Source: Lachnospiraceae bacterium UBA1748
GTDB taxonomy: Bacteria > Bacillota > Clostridia > Lachnospirales > Lachnospiraceae
DNA: 33,293 bases
Assembly (NCBI GenBank): GCA_002314855.1
Contig: DCHQ01000033.1
Span: forward strand, 9,583 to 42,875
Reading direction: 5' to 3'
Shown here: positions 24,245-32,523 of the stretch, one piece after another
Layout: each line of letters starts with the position of its first letter
Numbering within the stretch: position 1 is the first letter of the stretch
The notes under the pieces: model-generated
Database searches by the model: none
Seen by the model: only the letters and a program-made list of their open reading frames with translations
Told to the model about the DNA's origin: nothing
Made by a program: the position numbers and the translations under genes

Positions 24245-25764
24245 TACGTAATGTCTTAGAGTATATCGAAGCAGCTGCTGCAAGATTTCCTAATAAAACA
24301 GCATTTGCTTCAGAAGATAATGCGATAACATATGGAGAATGCCTTATAAAGGTTAACAGGATGGGCTACGCTCTAAGCGGTATTATTGGTGATGTAAGAA
24401 AGCCGGTAGTAGTGCTTATGGAGAAAAGTGTGGAGTGTCTTGTTAGCTTTTTTGGCGTAATTGCAAGTGGCAACTTCTACGTGTGTGTAGACAGCAATAT
24501 GGCCGTAGAGCGATTACTCACAATAATAGATAACCTGCAGCCTGCTGCCATTATAGTTAATGGCGAGACCGAGCTAGCAACGAATGTTCCTATTTATCAG
24601 TATGACAGTTTAGTAACAAAACCAGATGATATTGCTGAGGATGACATAGTAATGTCAAGTGTTCTTGATGGCATTCGTCATAAGGTTACTGATACAGATC
24701 CTGTGTATGTCCTTTATACATCAGGCTCCACAGGAGTGCCGAAGGGATCAGTTATCCCACATAGATCAGTTATTGAGTATGCTGAGTGGATTAGCGAGGA
24801 ATTTGGTATTAATGAAGAGACTATCTTCGGAAGCCAGACACCATTTTATTTTAGTATGTCAGTACTTGATATATTTACTACTATCAGAAATGGTGCGACT
24901 CTTGAGATTATTCCTAAGAAGTACTTTTCTTTTCCAGTTAAGCTTCTTCAGTTTATGGCTGAAAGACAGGTTAATACCGTTTACTGGGTACCTTCAGCTC
25001 TATCAATAGTTTCGAACTGGAAAGCCCTTGATTATGTGCCAGTACCAACACTTAATAAGATTCTCTTTGCAGGCGAAACTATGCCTACCAAGATTCTTAA
25101 TGACTGGATAAAGCACATTCCTGAAGCTATGTATGCCAATCTATTTGGACCTACAGAGATTACGGATATCGCATTATTTTATAAAGTTAACAGAACGCTT
25201 CGTGATGATGAGCCAGTGCCTATTGGTAATGTGGCATTTAACATGGATGCATTTGCGATTAATGAAGATGGTAAATTAATAGGTGACGGCGAGATAGGTG
25301 AGCTTTACTTTAGAGGTTCGTTCCTTGGATGTGGCTATTATAATGCACCTGATAAGACTGCTGAGTTCTTTGTGCAGAATCCACTCAATAATCATTATCC
25401 AGAGCCTGTATATAAGACTGGTGACCTGGTTCGTTTCAATGAATATGGCGAGTATATGTTTGTAGGAAGAGCTGATTCTCAGATCAAGCATATGGGTTAT
25501 AGAATCGAGCTTGGAGAGGTAGAAGCAGCGGTTAGCGCCTGCCAGGATATTAATCTTAATGTATGCATGTATGATGCAGCATCAGATAACATTGTCTGCG
25601 TATATCAAGGTAAAGCTACTGAGGAGCAGCTAATTAATGAACTAGATAAATTCATTCCTCAGTATATGAAGCCTACCAAGATACATAAAATCGTAGCTAT
25701 GCCTTACAATGCTAATGGCAAGATTGATAGAAGAAAGTTACGAGACGAATACATAGGTAAGTGA
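24241..25764 (+). CDS. Stand-alone adenylation (AMP-forming) enzyme, DltA/NRPS A-domain type
   Basis: This enzyme activates a carboxylic acid as acyl-AMP and should load it on the carrier protein encoded next. Its start is GTG 24241, overlapping the previous stop and preceded by GGAGGAAAA. The 507-residue length is that of a free-standing A domain with no condensation or carrier part. Core motifs are complete: A3 YTSGSTGVPKG (159-169), A5 NLFGPTE (300-306), A7 YKTGDLVR (391-398), A8 GRADSQIKHMGYRIELGEVE (409-428) and A10 NANGKIDRRKL (490-500) with Lys494. In A4 the sequence is PFYFSMSVLD (201-210), with Ser205 where DltA and amino-acid-activating A domains have the Asp that holds the alpha-amino group. 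The substrate may therefore be a non-amino acid. Confidence 0.88.
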   Translation: MIRNVLEYIEAAAARFPNKTAFASEDNAITYGECLIKVNRMGYALSGIIGDVRKPVVVLMEKSVECLVSFFGVIASGNFYVCVDSNMAVERLLTIIDNLQPAAIIVNGETELATNVPIYQYDSLVTKPDDIAEDDIVMSSVLDGIRHKVTDTDPVYVLYTSGSTGVPKGSVIPHRSVIEYAEWISEEFGINEETIFGSQTPFYFSMSVLDIFTTIRNGATLEIIPKKYFSFPVKLLQFMAERQVNTVYWVPSALSIVSNWKALDYVPVPTLNKILFAGETMPTKILNDWIKHIPEAMYANLFGPTEITDIALFYKVNRTLRDDEPVPIGNVAFNMDAFAINEDGKLIGDGEIGELYFRGSFLGCGYYNAPDKTAEFFVQNPLNNHYPEPVYKTGDLVRFNEYGEYMFVGRADSQIKHMGYRIELGEVEAAVSACQDINLNVCMYDAASDNIVCVYQGKATEEQLINELDKFIPQYMKPTKIHKIVAMPYNANGKIDRRKLRDEYIGK

Positions 25765-25799
25765 TTAAATTAATATATAGTGAAATATAAGGAGCAAAT

Positions 25800-26042
25800 A
25801 TGAACGAAACAATATTAAATAAGGTTTTAGATATAATACATGCAGCTACAAGTAATAGTAGTATAGCTGCCGGAACATCTCTTTTTGAGGAAGCAGGTAT
25901 GGATTCATTTACCATATTCAATGCTGTACTTCCAGCACTTATGGAGGAGTTTAGCTTTGACATTAATCCAATGGACCTGGTACCAGAAAACTTTGAGTCA
26001 GCAGCTGCCATTGCAGAATATGTAGAAAGAGTGACTAAGTAA
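25800..26042 (+). CDS. Acyl/peptidyl carrier protein
   Basis: This 80-residue acidic helical protein has the phosphopantetheine attachment motif G-M-D-S-F with Ser36. It follows the adenylation gene by 35 bp, with AAGGAG before the ATG, and overlaps the next gene by one base (TAATG). The most likely role is to carry the acid activated by the adenylation enzyme as a thioester and hand it to the AAC(3)-like transferase. It is not the fatty-acid AcpP: the usual GADSLD context is absent and there are no fab genes nearby. Confidence 0.87.
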   Translation: MNETILNKVLDIIHAATSNSSIAAGTSLFEEAGMDSFTIFNAVLPALMEEFSFDINPMDLVPENFESAAAIAEYVERVTK

Positions 26043-26842
26043 TGTCGGATTATATTTCATATACAGAGATACCAAGAATAATAGGACTTAAGAAAGGAGA
26101 CAGAGTATATCTGTCTTCTGATATTTTAATGCTGTCTTTTCTTGCCATGAAAAATGGTGAAAAGTTTGACCTTGATAAGCTTTTAGACAGCTTTATTGAA
26201 GCAATTGGCGATGAGGGAACACTTCTTATCCCAACATTTAATTTTGATTTTAGTAATAAGGGCTTCTATGATTACAAGAATACCATGTCTACAACAGGTG
26301 CTCTTGGAAACGCTGCACTTAAGAGAGATGATTTTAAGAGAACCAAGCATCCTATGCATTCATTTAGTGTATGGGGTAAGGATAAGGAGTATCTATGTGC
26401 CATAGAGAATCTTAATTCATTTGGCCCAGACTCTCCATTTGCTTATATGAAGGAAAAGAATGTTATTCAGGTAATGCTTGGAACAGACTATCAGCGTAGT
26501 ATGACTTTTGTTCACTATGCAGAGACATGCGCCAAGGTTCCATACAGATTCCATAAGGAGTTTACCGGTACATATGTGGATGAAAGCGGCAAGGAGAATA
26601 CAGTCACATATGAGTATCCAGCAAGAGTATTAGAATACGGTACCCATGAGATGTTCAACCGTATCGGAGAGATACTGGAGCAGAAGGGTATCTCTAAAAA
26701 GTATGATGTGAATGGAGTTGCTATCAACAAGTGTATGCTAGGAGACAGCTTCGATACAATATATGATGATGCTGCGAATAACATGTGTCGTAATCTTTAT
26801 GATTTCGATGTAGATAGAGATATGATTTGGAGTAAGCAGTAA
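26042..26842 (+). CDS. AAC(3)-family acyltransferase, probably for glycan modification
   Basis: The 266-residue protein has the AAC(3) fold signatures: DEGTLLIPTFNFDF (57-70), TTGALGNAALK, HPMHSFSVWG (103-112) and TFVHYAE (155-161) with the conserved His. Family members transfer acyl groups from a thioester to an amino group; aminoglycoside resistance is only one branch. Here the gene sits between a carrier protein (1-bp overlap) and a putative peptidase in a sugar-nucleotide operon. I infer that it moves the carrier-bound acyl group to an amino sugar or similar acceptor. There is no evidence for antibiotic resistance. It could still use acyl-CoA in place of the carrier protein. Confidence 0.82.
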   Translation: MSDYISYTEIPRIIGLKKGDRVYLSSDILMLSFLAMKNGEKFDLDKLLDSFIEAIGDEGTLLIPTFNFDFSNKGFYDYKNTMSTTGALGNAALKRDDFKRTKHPMHSFSVWGKDKEYLCAIENLNSFGPDSPFAYMKEKNVIQVMLGTDYQRSMTFVHYAETCAKVPYRFHKEFTGTYVDESGKENTVTYEYPARVLEYGTHEMFNRIGEILEQKGISKKYDVNGVAINKCMLGDSFDTIYDDAANNMCRNLYDFDVDRDMIWSKQ

Positions 26843-26858
26843 ATATAAGGAGTTAATC

Positions 26859-28148
26859 ATGACAGGTCAGGAGATGTATGACATAGCAGATAGGATATTT
26901 CCAATCTGCAGAAGTATAACAGGTCAGGGAGTGCGAGATACACTGGCTATATTACAGGAATATGATAAAGATATAGAGATTCACGAATTTCCAACAGGTA
27001 TGCAGGCATTTGACTGGAATGTTCCAAAGGAATGGAATATAGAAGATGCTTACATAGAAGATAGTAATGGCAATAAGATAATAGATTTTAAGAAAAATAA
27101 TCTTCATGTACTAGGATATTCTTCTCCAGTTGATGAGTATGTAAATCTTGATGAGTTACTGACTCATGTGTATACAGAGCCAGGTCAGCCAGATGCCATA
27201 CCATATGTGACTTCATATTATAAAGAGCGTTATGGCTTTTGTATGACAGAGAATCAGAAGAATGAGCTTATTAAGAATTCTAAGCCAGAAGATAAGTATC
27301 ATATGGTTGTGAAGAGTTCTCTAACTAATGGTGTTCTAAACTATGGTGAACTGGTTATACCAGGCGAAACCGATGATGAAATTCTTTTTTCCACATATAC
27401 ATGCCATCCATCTATGGCCAATAATGAATGTTCTGGCCCAGCACTGGCTATGGGGTTAATTAATTATGTCCGCTCATTAGAAAAGAGACGTTATACATAT
27501 AGATTTCTATTAATACCAGAAAGCATAGGTTCTATCTCCTACATGAGTAAGAATCTTGAGCATATGCAGAAGCATATCAAGGCTATATTTGTATTATCAT
27601 GCGTTGGCGATAACAATGATTATTCTATAATTCACTCAAGATATGGCAAGACTTTGGCAGATAGAGTTTTAACCAATGTTCTTAAGTACCACTATCCAGA
27701 GTATTCTGATTACTCATACTTAGAGCGTGGTAGTGATGAGAAGCATTACAATGCTCCTGGAGTTGATCTTCCAGCAGTTGCCTTTTGTAGATCCAAGTAC
27801 GGTGAGTTTAGAGAGTACCATACATCAGAAGACAATATGGATTACATCTCGCCAGAAGGCTTTGATGGAGCATTCCAGGTTATGACTCAGGTAATAAATG
27901 CACTCGAGCATAACTATAACTATAAGATTAAGACTCTCTGTGAGCCCCAGCTTGGTAAGCGTGGACTATTCCCAGATTTATCAAGAAAGGGTATGTATAA
28001 TCCGCTTATGACACTTCGTAATCTCATAGCATACGCAGATGGTACCAACGACCTTATAGAGATAAGTGAAATCATAGGTGTACCAGTGTCAGAGATTATT
28101 CCTAATGTCCAGAAGCTTATGGACAATGATTTGTTGGAGATTGTGTAA
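26859..28148 (+). CDS. DUF4910-type M28-like putative metallo-aminopeptidase
   Basis: The 429-residue protein resembles the DUF4910 family found in many surface-polysaccharide loci: MYDIADRIFPICRSITGQGVRDTL at the start, FDWNVPKEWNI, GELVIPGE, then the M28-like segment. Candidate zinc ligands are His183 (TYTCHPS), Glu190 (ANNECSGP), Glu221 (IPESIGS), the SDEKH region (292-296) and His321 (EYHTSED). The C-terminal 60 residues look like a winged helix (LIEISEIIGVPVSEI). No signal peptide is seen, so it acts in the cytoplasm. Its reaction is unknown; as a member of this operon it may trim or form an amide on the glycan precursor. AAGGAG precedes the ATG, 16 bp after the acyltransferase gene. Confidence 0.75.
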   Translation: MTGQEMYDIADRIFPICRSITGQGVRDTLAILQEYDKDIEIHEFPTGMQAFDWNVPKEWNIEDAYIEDSNGNKIIDFKKNNLHVLGYSSPVDEYVNLDELLTHVYTEPGQPDAIPYVTSYYKERYGFCMTENQKNELIKNSKPEDKYHMVVKSSLTNGVLNYGELVIPGETDDEILFSTYTCHPSMANNECSGPALAMGLINYVRSLEKRRYTYRFLLIPESIGSISYMSKNLEHMQKHIKAIFVLSCVGDNNDYSIIHSRYGKTLADRVLTNVLKYHYPEYSDYSYLERGSDEKHYNAPGVDLPAVAFCRSKYGEFREYHTSEDNMDYISPEGFDGAFQVMTQVINALEHNYNYKIKTLCEPQLGKRGLFPDLSRKGMYNPLMTLRNLIAYADGTNDLIEISEIIGVPVSEIIPNVQKLMDNDLLEIV

Positions 28149-28155
28149 GAGAGAT

Positions 28156-28536
28156 ATGTCATACTACAAGTGTAGATGTTCAGAAATAAATAGAATAGCA
28201 GAAGATATCGAAGGCTTATCGCAGCTAATTAATGATGTGTATGCTAATAAGGCACATTCGTCAGTTATTAATGAAAATCTAGAATTGGCCCGAAATAAAG
28301 AACTTGAATTATATGAAGCAGATTATAGAGTTGATGTTTCTGAAAAAATAGGTAAATTAAATGAATCAATGCCAGAATTAATAGATAGGGCAATTCAGGG
28401 GATAACAAGAAAAATAGAAGAGCTAAGTAGAAATAAGTCGATTCTTGAAAAAGAAGATAAAGAGTATCATGACGAACAGAAGAGACTTGAAGACGAACAG
28501 AAAAAACTTGAGAAACAGGAACTGATAAATGAGTGA
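28156..28536 (+). CDS. Small coiled-coil protein, YwqH/DUF5082-like (type VII toxin partner)
   Basis: I start it at ATG 28156, 7 bp after the previous stop; a longer reading from 28078 would only overlap the peptidase gene and adds Cys/Arg-rich sequence that looks non-coding. The 126-residue product starts MSYYKCRCSEINRIAEDIEGL and ends in a long charged helix rich in Lys and Glu. Size, helicity and place match the first gene of LXG toxin loci (ywqH in Bacillus), whose product helps target the toxin to the secretion machine. The ribosome site is weak, so translation may depend on read-through from upstream. The family assignment is by context and shape. Confidence 0.65.
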   Translation: MSYYKCRCSEINRIAEDIEGLSQLINDVYANKAHSSVINENLELARNKELELYEADYRVDVSEKIGKLNESMPELIDRAIQGITRKIEELSRNKSILEKEDKEYHDEQKRLEDEQKKLEKQELINE

Positions 28537-28837
28537 TAGTATTTTTATAAAAACAGCTGCTGTAACTGCTGCAGTTACACCACTTTGTGATACTACCCTA
28601 GAGTTGACGGAAGTGTTAAAAGATGTCAACGCAAAGAATGAACAACTAAATGTAAACTGGACTGGACAATCTAGTGAGACCTATGTTTATATACGTGGAT
28701 ATGTAGATAGCTTAATAAATGAAGAGAAAAGCAAGATTGATTCGTCGGTGATGGTATTAAATAATACTGTTTTGGAAAGGGAAGATATCGATACATCAGA
28801 AACCGAAGTCATTAATGGTATCAGTAAAATAAATTAA
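28529..28837 (+). CDS. Small WXG100-like protein, YwqI/DUF5344-like
   Basis: This 102-residue helical protein overlaps the previous gene by 8 bp. In its middle is NWTGQSSETY, a W-x-G turn like that of WXG100 proteins, between two helical arms. In LXG operons the second small gene (ywqI in Bacillus) encodes such a protein, which pairs with the N-terminal domain of the toxin. There is no signal peptide, as expected for type VII substrates. The N-terminal SDSIFIKTAAVTAAVT stretch is unusually apolar. Confidence 0.65.
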   Translation: MSDSIFIKTAAVTAAVTPLCDTTLELTEVLKDVNAKNEQLNVNWTGQSSETYVYIRGYVDSLINEEKSKIDSSVMVLNNTVLEREDIDTSETEVINGISKIN

Positions 28838-28857
28838 TAAGGATAATATAACTATAT

Positions 28858-31800
28858 ATGACATCTTTTTATATAGATTTTGCAGAGTTAAGCGATGCAA
28901 TAGAGAGCTATGAGAATTTAATAGAGAAGCTGGAGACTTATAATAGCTCATTAATAATAACAACCGAAACAATTAATGAAGAAGTTTATACTGGTAATGA
29001 TGCAGATATACTAAGGGAAGGTTGGAGTCAAGAGAGTAATAAAGACATACCAGAAGCGATAGAGCAGATTATAGCTGTAAAAGATGCGTTAAAAGAAGCA
29101 CGAACAGATTTTAATAATTGCAAGAAGTACTGCGTTGATATGGCAGGAACATTTGGAATTAACACATATATGGTTCATCCAGGAGGCATGTACGGAAAGC
29201 TTAAGTGCAATTATGAAGGAATAAGCGAAACTGTAGAATACAGTAACAATGCAATCTATGAGTATGCCACTATAGAAGAAAACATCATAAATGCAAAGAG
29301 CAAGTTAAACTCACTTAATCAGGCTTATGATGATGTATACGAATTATTAAATGATATACAGAAAAATGCGATAAGTAGTAGTGACACTCTTTCTACACAT
29401 AAGAGTGAGTTAATCACATACGCAGGGATGGTAGTAGACGCTGATGATAAGCTCAATGGTAAGCTTAGGAGAATACTTAGCGTGGAGCCAAACTATATGA
29501 TTAAGTATGGTCAGCACACATTAGATGATGAGATGGATGATAACGACGATGATTCTCATGAAGAGTTCGTATATGAAGAAATAACATATGACGACATAGA
29601 AGAATTACTATTATTGCAAAGTTTTCCAGCTGGTTATTTGCCGGAGAGTGAAATTCAAAGAATGAAAGAACTTGAGGCAAAGCTTTTGTCGTCAAGACTA
29701 GAAGCAAGGTTGTTATATAAGGATAAGATAGGACAAACAGATCCTAAACTTATAACTAATGAGATGAGAACCTTCTCTGGTGAAATTGAAGCAACACTGT
29801 CATATGGAACAATTATCGATAATATAAATAAGATTGGGCGTTTACAGATTGAAAAAGCCCAGCTTGAAAAGAGACTTGGAGAGGATCAAGGACAAACAGG
29901 CATAGATTACTGCTATGATAGACTAGAAAGCATTAACGCGGAAATCGAAGAATTAGAAAATGAAATCGATGAAGCAATTCTTGAAAATCTAGAAGATTAT
30001 AATTATTCAGATGAATTCTCTTTTGTATATGAAATATTGGATGAGCAAGATTATTCCATAACAGAAAAAATATATATATACAATTATTGGACCCAAATAG
30101 ATAAATATGATGATATCAGAGGAATAGAGTTTCCGAGTTCGTGGATAAAAGAGCATATAAAATCACCAGCTGAACTTGGTATTACTGGAAATACTGTTAA
30201 TGATGGTGTATATGATGGTGAAAAAGCAGCTGAGTATATGGACTATTATTATAATAATAATTTTCTAATAGATTGCATATCAGGGTTAGAATCACAGACA
30301 TATTTAGGAAAACCATTAACAGCCGAATGTATAAGAGAGATGTATGCAAGTGCTGATCCACAGGATAAGCAGAACTTGTATTTTCTTTGGTATGATTATG
30401 TTAATGGTGGAATGTATGATTATGAGAATAATTATGGAACGAATCGTGCAGTAAAGTATGGTCTTCGAGACTTTGGATTTGGAGATTTTATTGAGCAGCA
30501 GGGTGTATACCAGGTATATACAAATGAAGCAACAACTCAGTTTGTATTTGCGGAAGAGGCATATGTTAGTAAATATGAGCACAAAGATCATTACTTTAAC
30601 TGTGGTAATCTATTTGATGCCAAGGCCCTTAAGGGTGACCAGTTACTTGAGTATATAAGGTCAGATTTAAATAAATATACTCTGGATGGAGTTTTTAGGC
30701 CACAGGCATTTACTCCATATGAACTTGAGATACTTGAAGCCGAGAAAAATTCTGGAACATATAGTAATTATGGTTATACAGACTATATCACTTCAGACAG
30801 ACTTATTAAAGAAATAGAAGAACATACTAATGAACTAGTGTCTGATATTGTATGCAAGGATGATGGGACCGTAGAAATCTACTATAATTCTTACTATGAT
30901 CCTTTTGAAAAGCAGCAGTATGAAGGTGGTGTATTTAGTTACAATATAGGCGAAGGTGGAAAAGCATTTAACGATGAGTATATACCTATAAGCCAAGTAA
31001 AAGGAATGACAGATGCATTAGCAGCATTTGAGCTTGAGCATAATTATGAAAGTGGCATATATTTTGGTGATATACAAAAAGATGCCAGAACACTAATGAT
31101 TTATGATTTAGGTGAAGATGCAGTTAATGAACTTAGCCAGGAAAAATATGACAGTATAATAGGCAAATATGAAGAAGAAGCACTGTCATCGGAGTATCTT
31201 GGACTTTATATGGTGGATGATCAGAGACGAGCCATAGATACAGTTCACGATATTCAAAAAGGTGCAGTTACAGTTGTGAATACTGCAACTGCAGTTGCGG
31301 CAGTAGTAGGGAATCCAGTAGTTTCTGCAGGAGCATTATTCATTGCTGGATTGACCAATGCAACAGATACCTATATTGATTATAGTCTTGGTTTAGAGGA
31401 AGATGCATATAAGGGTGCGGCGTTTATGGCATTAGATCTGGTTACAATGAATAGTTTGCCAGAAGCAAAGCTTGAGTTAGCCGGAATAGGCGCAGCCGAA
31501 GGAGAAGCAGACGATTTCATCCGAGCACTAGATAAGAATATTGATAACTTTGATAATTTTTTCAAGGCATCAGATGATGTGGTAGAAGGTGGTGCTAGTA
31601 CAGTTAGAGTTTTCGAAGATTTGGGAGATGATGTTGTCAAGAATCTTGATCAGTTCGACAATGTTATTGACGATATTGGACGTGTTGGAAGCAAACTGGA
31701 TGATGGTGCAGCAGATTTAGGGAAGGCAGTGACTACTCTCGATGATAAAGTAGATGATTCAGGAAGAGTGATAAAAACTCTCGATGATAAAGTAGATGAT

Positions 31801-32523
31801 GCAGAGAAGGTAGTAAAAACTCTAGATGACAAAGTCGACGATATGGAGAGAGTAGCCTCACATATTGATGACAATATGGATGAAGCAGCAGAAAGAGCAG
31901 CTCGTTCTGAAGATGTAGATGGAACAAAGCCTAAAGCTGACGAACCAGATGGCACAAAACCAAAAGCTGATGACCCTGACCCCAATGCTGAGACAAGGGA
32001 TGATATTAATGATAGTTTGAATTTTGAAGTCGATGTAAATGAAGATAATATATATGGAGATGAACTTTTAAATTCAACAAATTCAGAACCATTAGAGGTT
32101 GAAACTAGTGTAAGTGGAGAAACTAATGAGGGTGATACTGACACAGTAACATATCGAAGAGTTCAAGGTGGTGTAGGAAATAAATCGAGTCAGCAGAGAG
32201 TTGTCATAGATAGTGAGGGTAATGTTTTTATAACAAATCATAACAGAAATTTAAATGTTAGCATCGATAATGGTGAACATGCGCAGTATTATATTAACAA
32301 TAATAGACCAGGTGCTGATATATATGAATTTGATGTTCCAAAGTGGTTTGATGATATGGTAAATGAATATACAGTACCTCAAGCAGGAGCTAAGGGAGGC
32401 TGTAATCCTAAATTAACGGATGTAACAACACCAGGAAAATGTGTTGAATTTCCAAAACCTTGGGTAGAATGGATTGATGAATACTCAACTAACGGAAGAA
32501 TAATAAAAGGAAGTGGAAAATGA
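28858..32523 (+). CDS. LXG-like type VII-secreted polymorphic toxin
   Basis: The 1221-residue protein lacks a signal peptide. Its first 210 residues are helical and resemble an LXG/WXG-type targeting domain (FYIDFAELSDAIESYENLIEKLE, then YTGNDADILREGW). Residues about 210-790 are acidic and Tyr-rich, with no family I recognise. An apolar Ala/Val-rich stretch (about 797-835) may serve membrane passage. Residues 960-1001 hold three 14-residue repeats, followed by two GTKPKAD units. The last 125 residues, from TYRRVQGG near 1097, form a separate Gly/Asn-rich domain ending PWVEWIDEYSTNGRIIK. I take it as the toxic domain. An ADP-ribosyltransferase-like fold is conceivable but unproven. The next gene overlaps by 4 bp, typical of toxin-immunity pairs. 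The ribosome site is weak and distant. Confidence 0.75.
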   Translation: MTSFYIDFAELSDAIESYENLIEKLETYNSSLIITTETINEEVYTGNDADILREGWSQESNKDIPEAIEQIIAVKDALKEARTDFNNCKKYCVDMAGTFGINTYMVHPGGMYGKLKCNYEGISETVEYSNNAIYEYATIEENIINAKSKLNSLNQAYDDVYELLNDIQKNAISSSDTLSTHKSELITYAGMVVDADDKLNGKLRRILSVEPNYMIKYGQHTLDDEMDDNDDDSHEEFVYEEITYDDIEELLLLQSFPAGYLPESEIQRMKELEAKLLSSRLEARLLYKDKIGQTDPKLITNEMRTFSGEIEATLSYGTIIDNINKIGRLQIEKAQLEKRLGEDQGQTGIDYCYDRLESINAEIEELENEIDEAILENLEDYNYSDEFSFVYEILDEQDYSITEKIYIYNYWTQIDKYDDIRGIEFPSSWIKEHIKSPAELGITGNTVNDGVYDGEKAAEYMDYYYNNNFLIDCISGLESQTYLGKPLTAECIREMYASADPQDKQNLYFLWYDYVNGGMYDYENNYGTNRAVKYGLRDFGFGDFIEQQGVYQVYTNEATTQFVFAEEAYVSKYEHKDHYFNCGNLFDAKALKGDQLLEYIRSDLNKYTLDGVFRPQAFTPYELEILEAEKNSGTYSNYGYTDYITSDRLIKEIEEHTNELVSDIVCKDDGTVEIYYNSYYDPFEKQQYEGGVFSYNIGEGGKAFNDEYIPISQVKGMTDALAAFELEHNYESGIYFGDIQKDARTLMIYDLGEDAVNELSQEKYDSIIGKYEEEALSSEYLGLYMVDDQRRAIDTVHDIQKGAVTVVNTATAVAAVVGNPVVSAGALFIAGLTNATDTYIDYSLGLEEDAYKGAAFMALDLVTMNSLPEAKLELAGIGAAEGEADDFIRALDKNIDNFDNFFKASDDVVEGGASTVRVFEDLGDDVVKNLDQFDNVIDDIGRVGSKLDDGAADLGKAVTTLDDKVDDSGRVIKTLDDKVDDAEKVVKTLDDKVDDMERVASHIDDNMDEAAERAARSEDVDGTKPKADEPDGTKPKADDPDPNAETRDDINDSLNFEVDVNEDNIYGDELLNSTNSEPLEVETSVSGETNEGDTDTVTYRRVQGGVGNKSSQQRVVIDSEGNVFITNHNRNLNVSIDNGEHAQYYINNNRPGADIYEFDVPKWFDDMVNEYTVPQAGAKGGCNPKLTDVTTPGKCVEFPKPWVEWIDEYSTNGRIIKGSGK
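31735..31860 (+). repeat. Three 42-bp tandem repeats in the toxin gene
   Basis: Copies start at 31735, 31777 and 31819 and encode TLDDKVDD plus six variable residues ending in V-I/V-K or V-A-S. Upstream residues (SKLDDGAADLGKAVT) look like a decayed extra copy. The units have a heptad pattern and may form a coiled-coil spacer between the body and the toxic tip. Confidence 0.9.

Noticed and set aside
26042..26842. Aminoglycoside resistance gene
   Set aside because: The AAC(3) fold is clear, but the gene is translationally coupled to a carrier protein in a glycan operon, with no mobile element nearby; a resistance role is not supported.
28078..28155. Longer N-terminus of the YwqH-like protein
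   Set aside because: The added 26 residues are read from the peptidase gene in another frame and look non-coding; ATG 28156 fits the operon.
31650..32144. 164-residue Ser-rich open frame on the - strand
   Set aside because: It mirrors the Asp-rich repeat region of the toxin gene; the absence of stops follows from composition.
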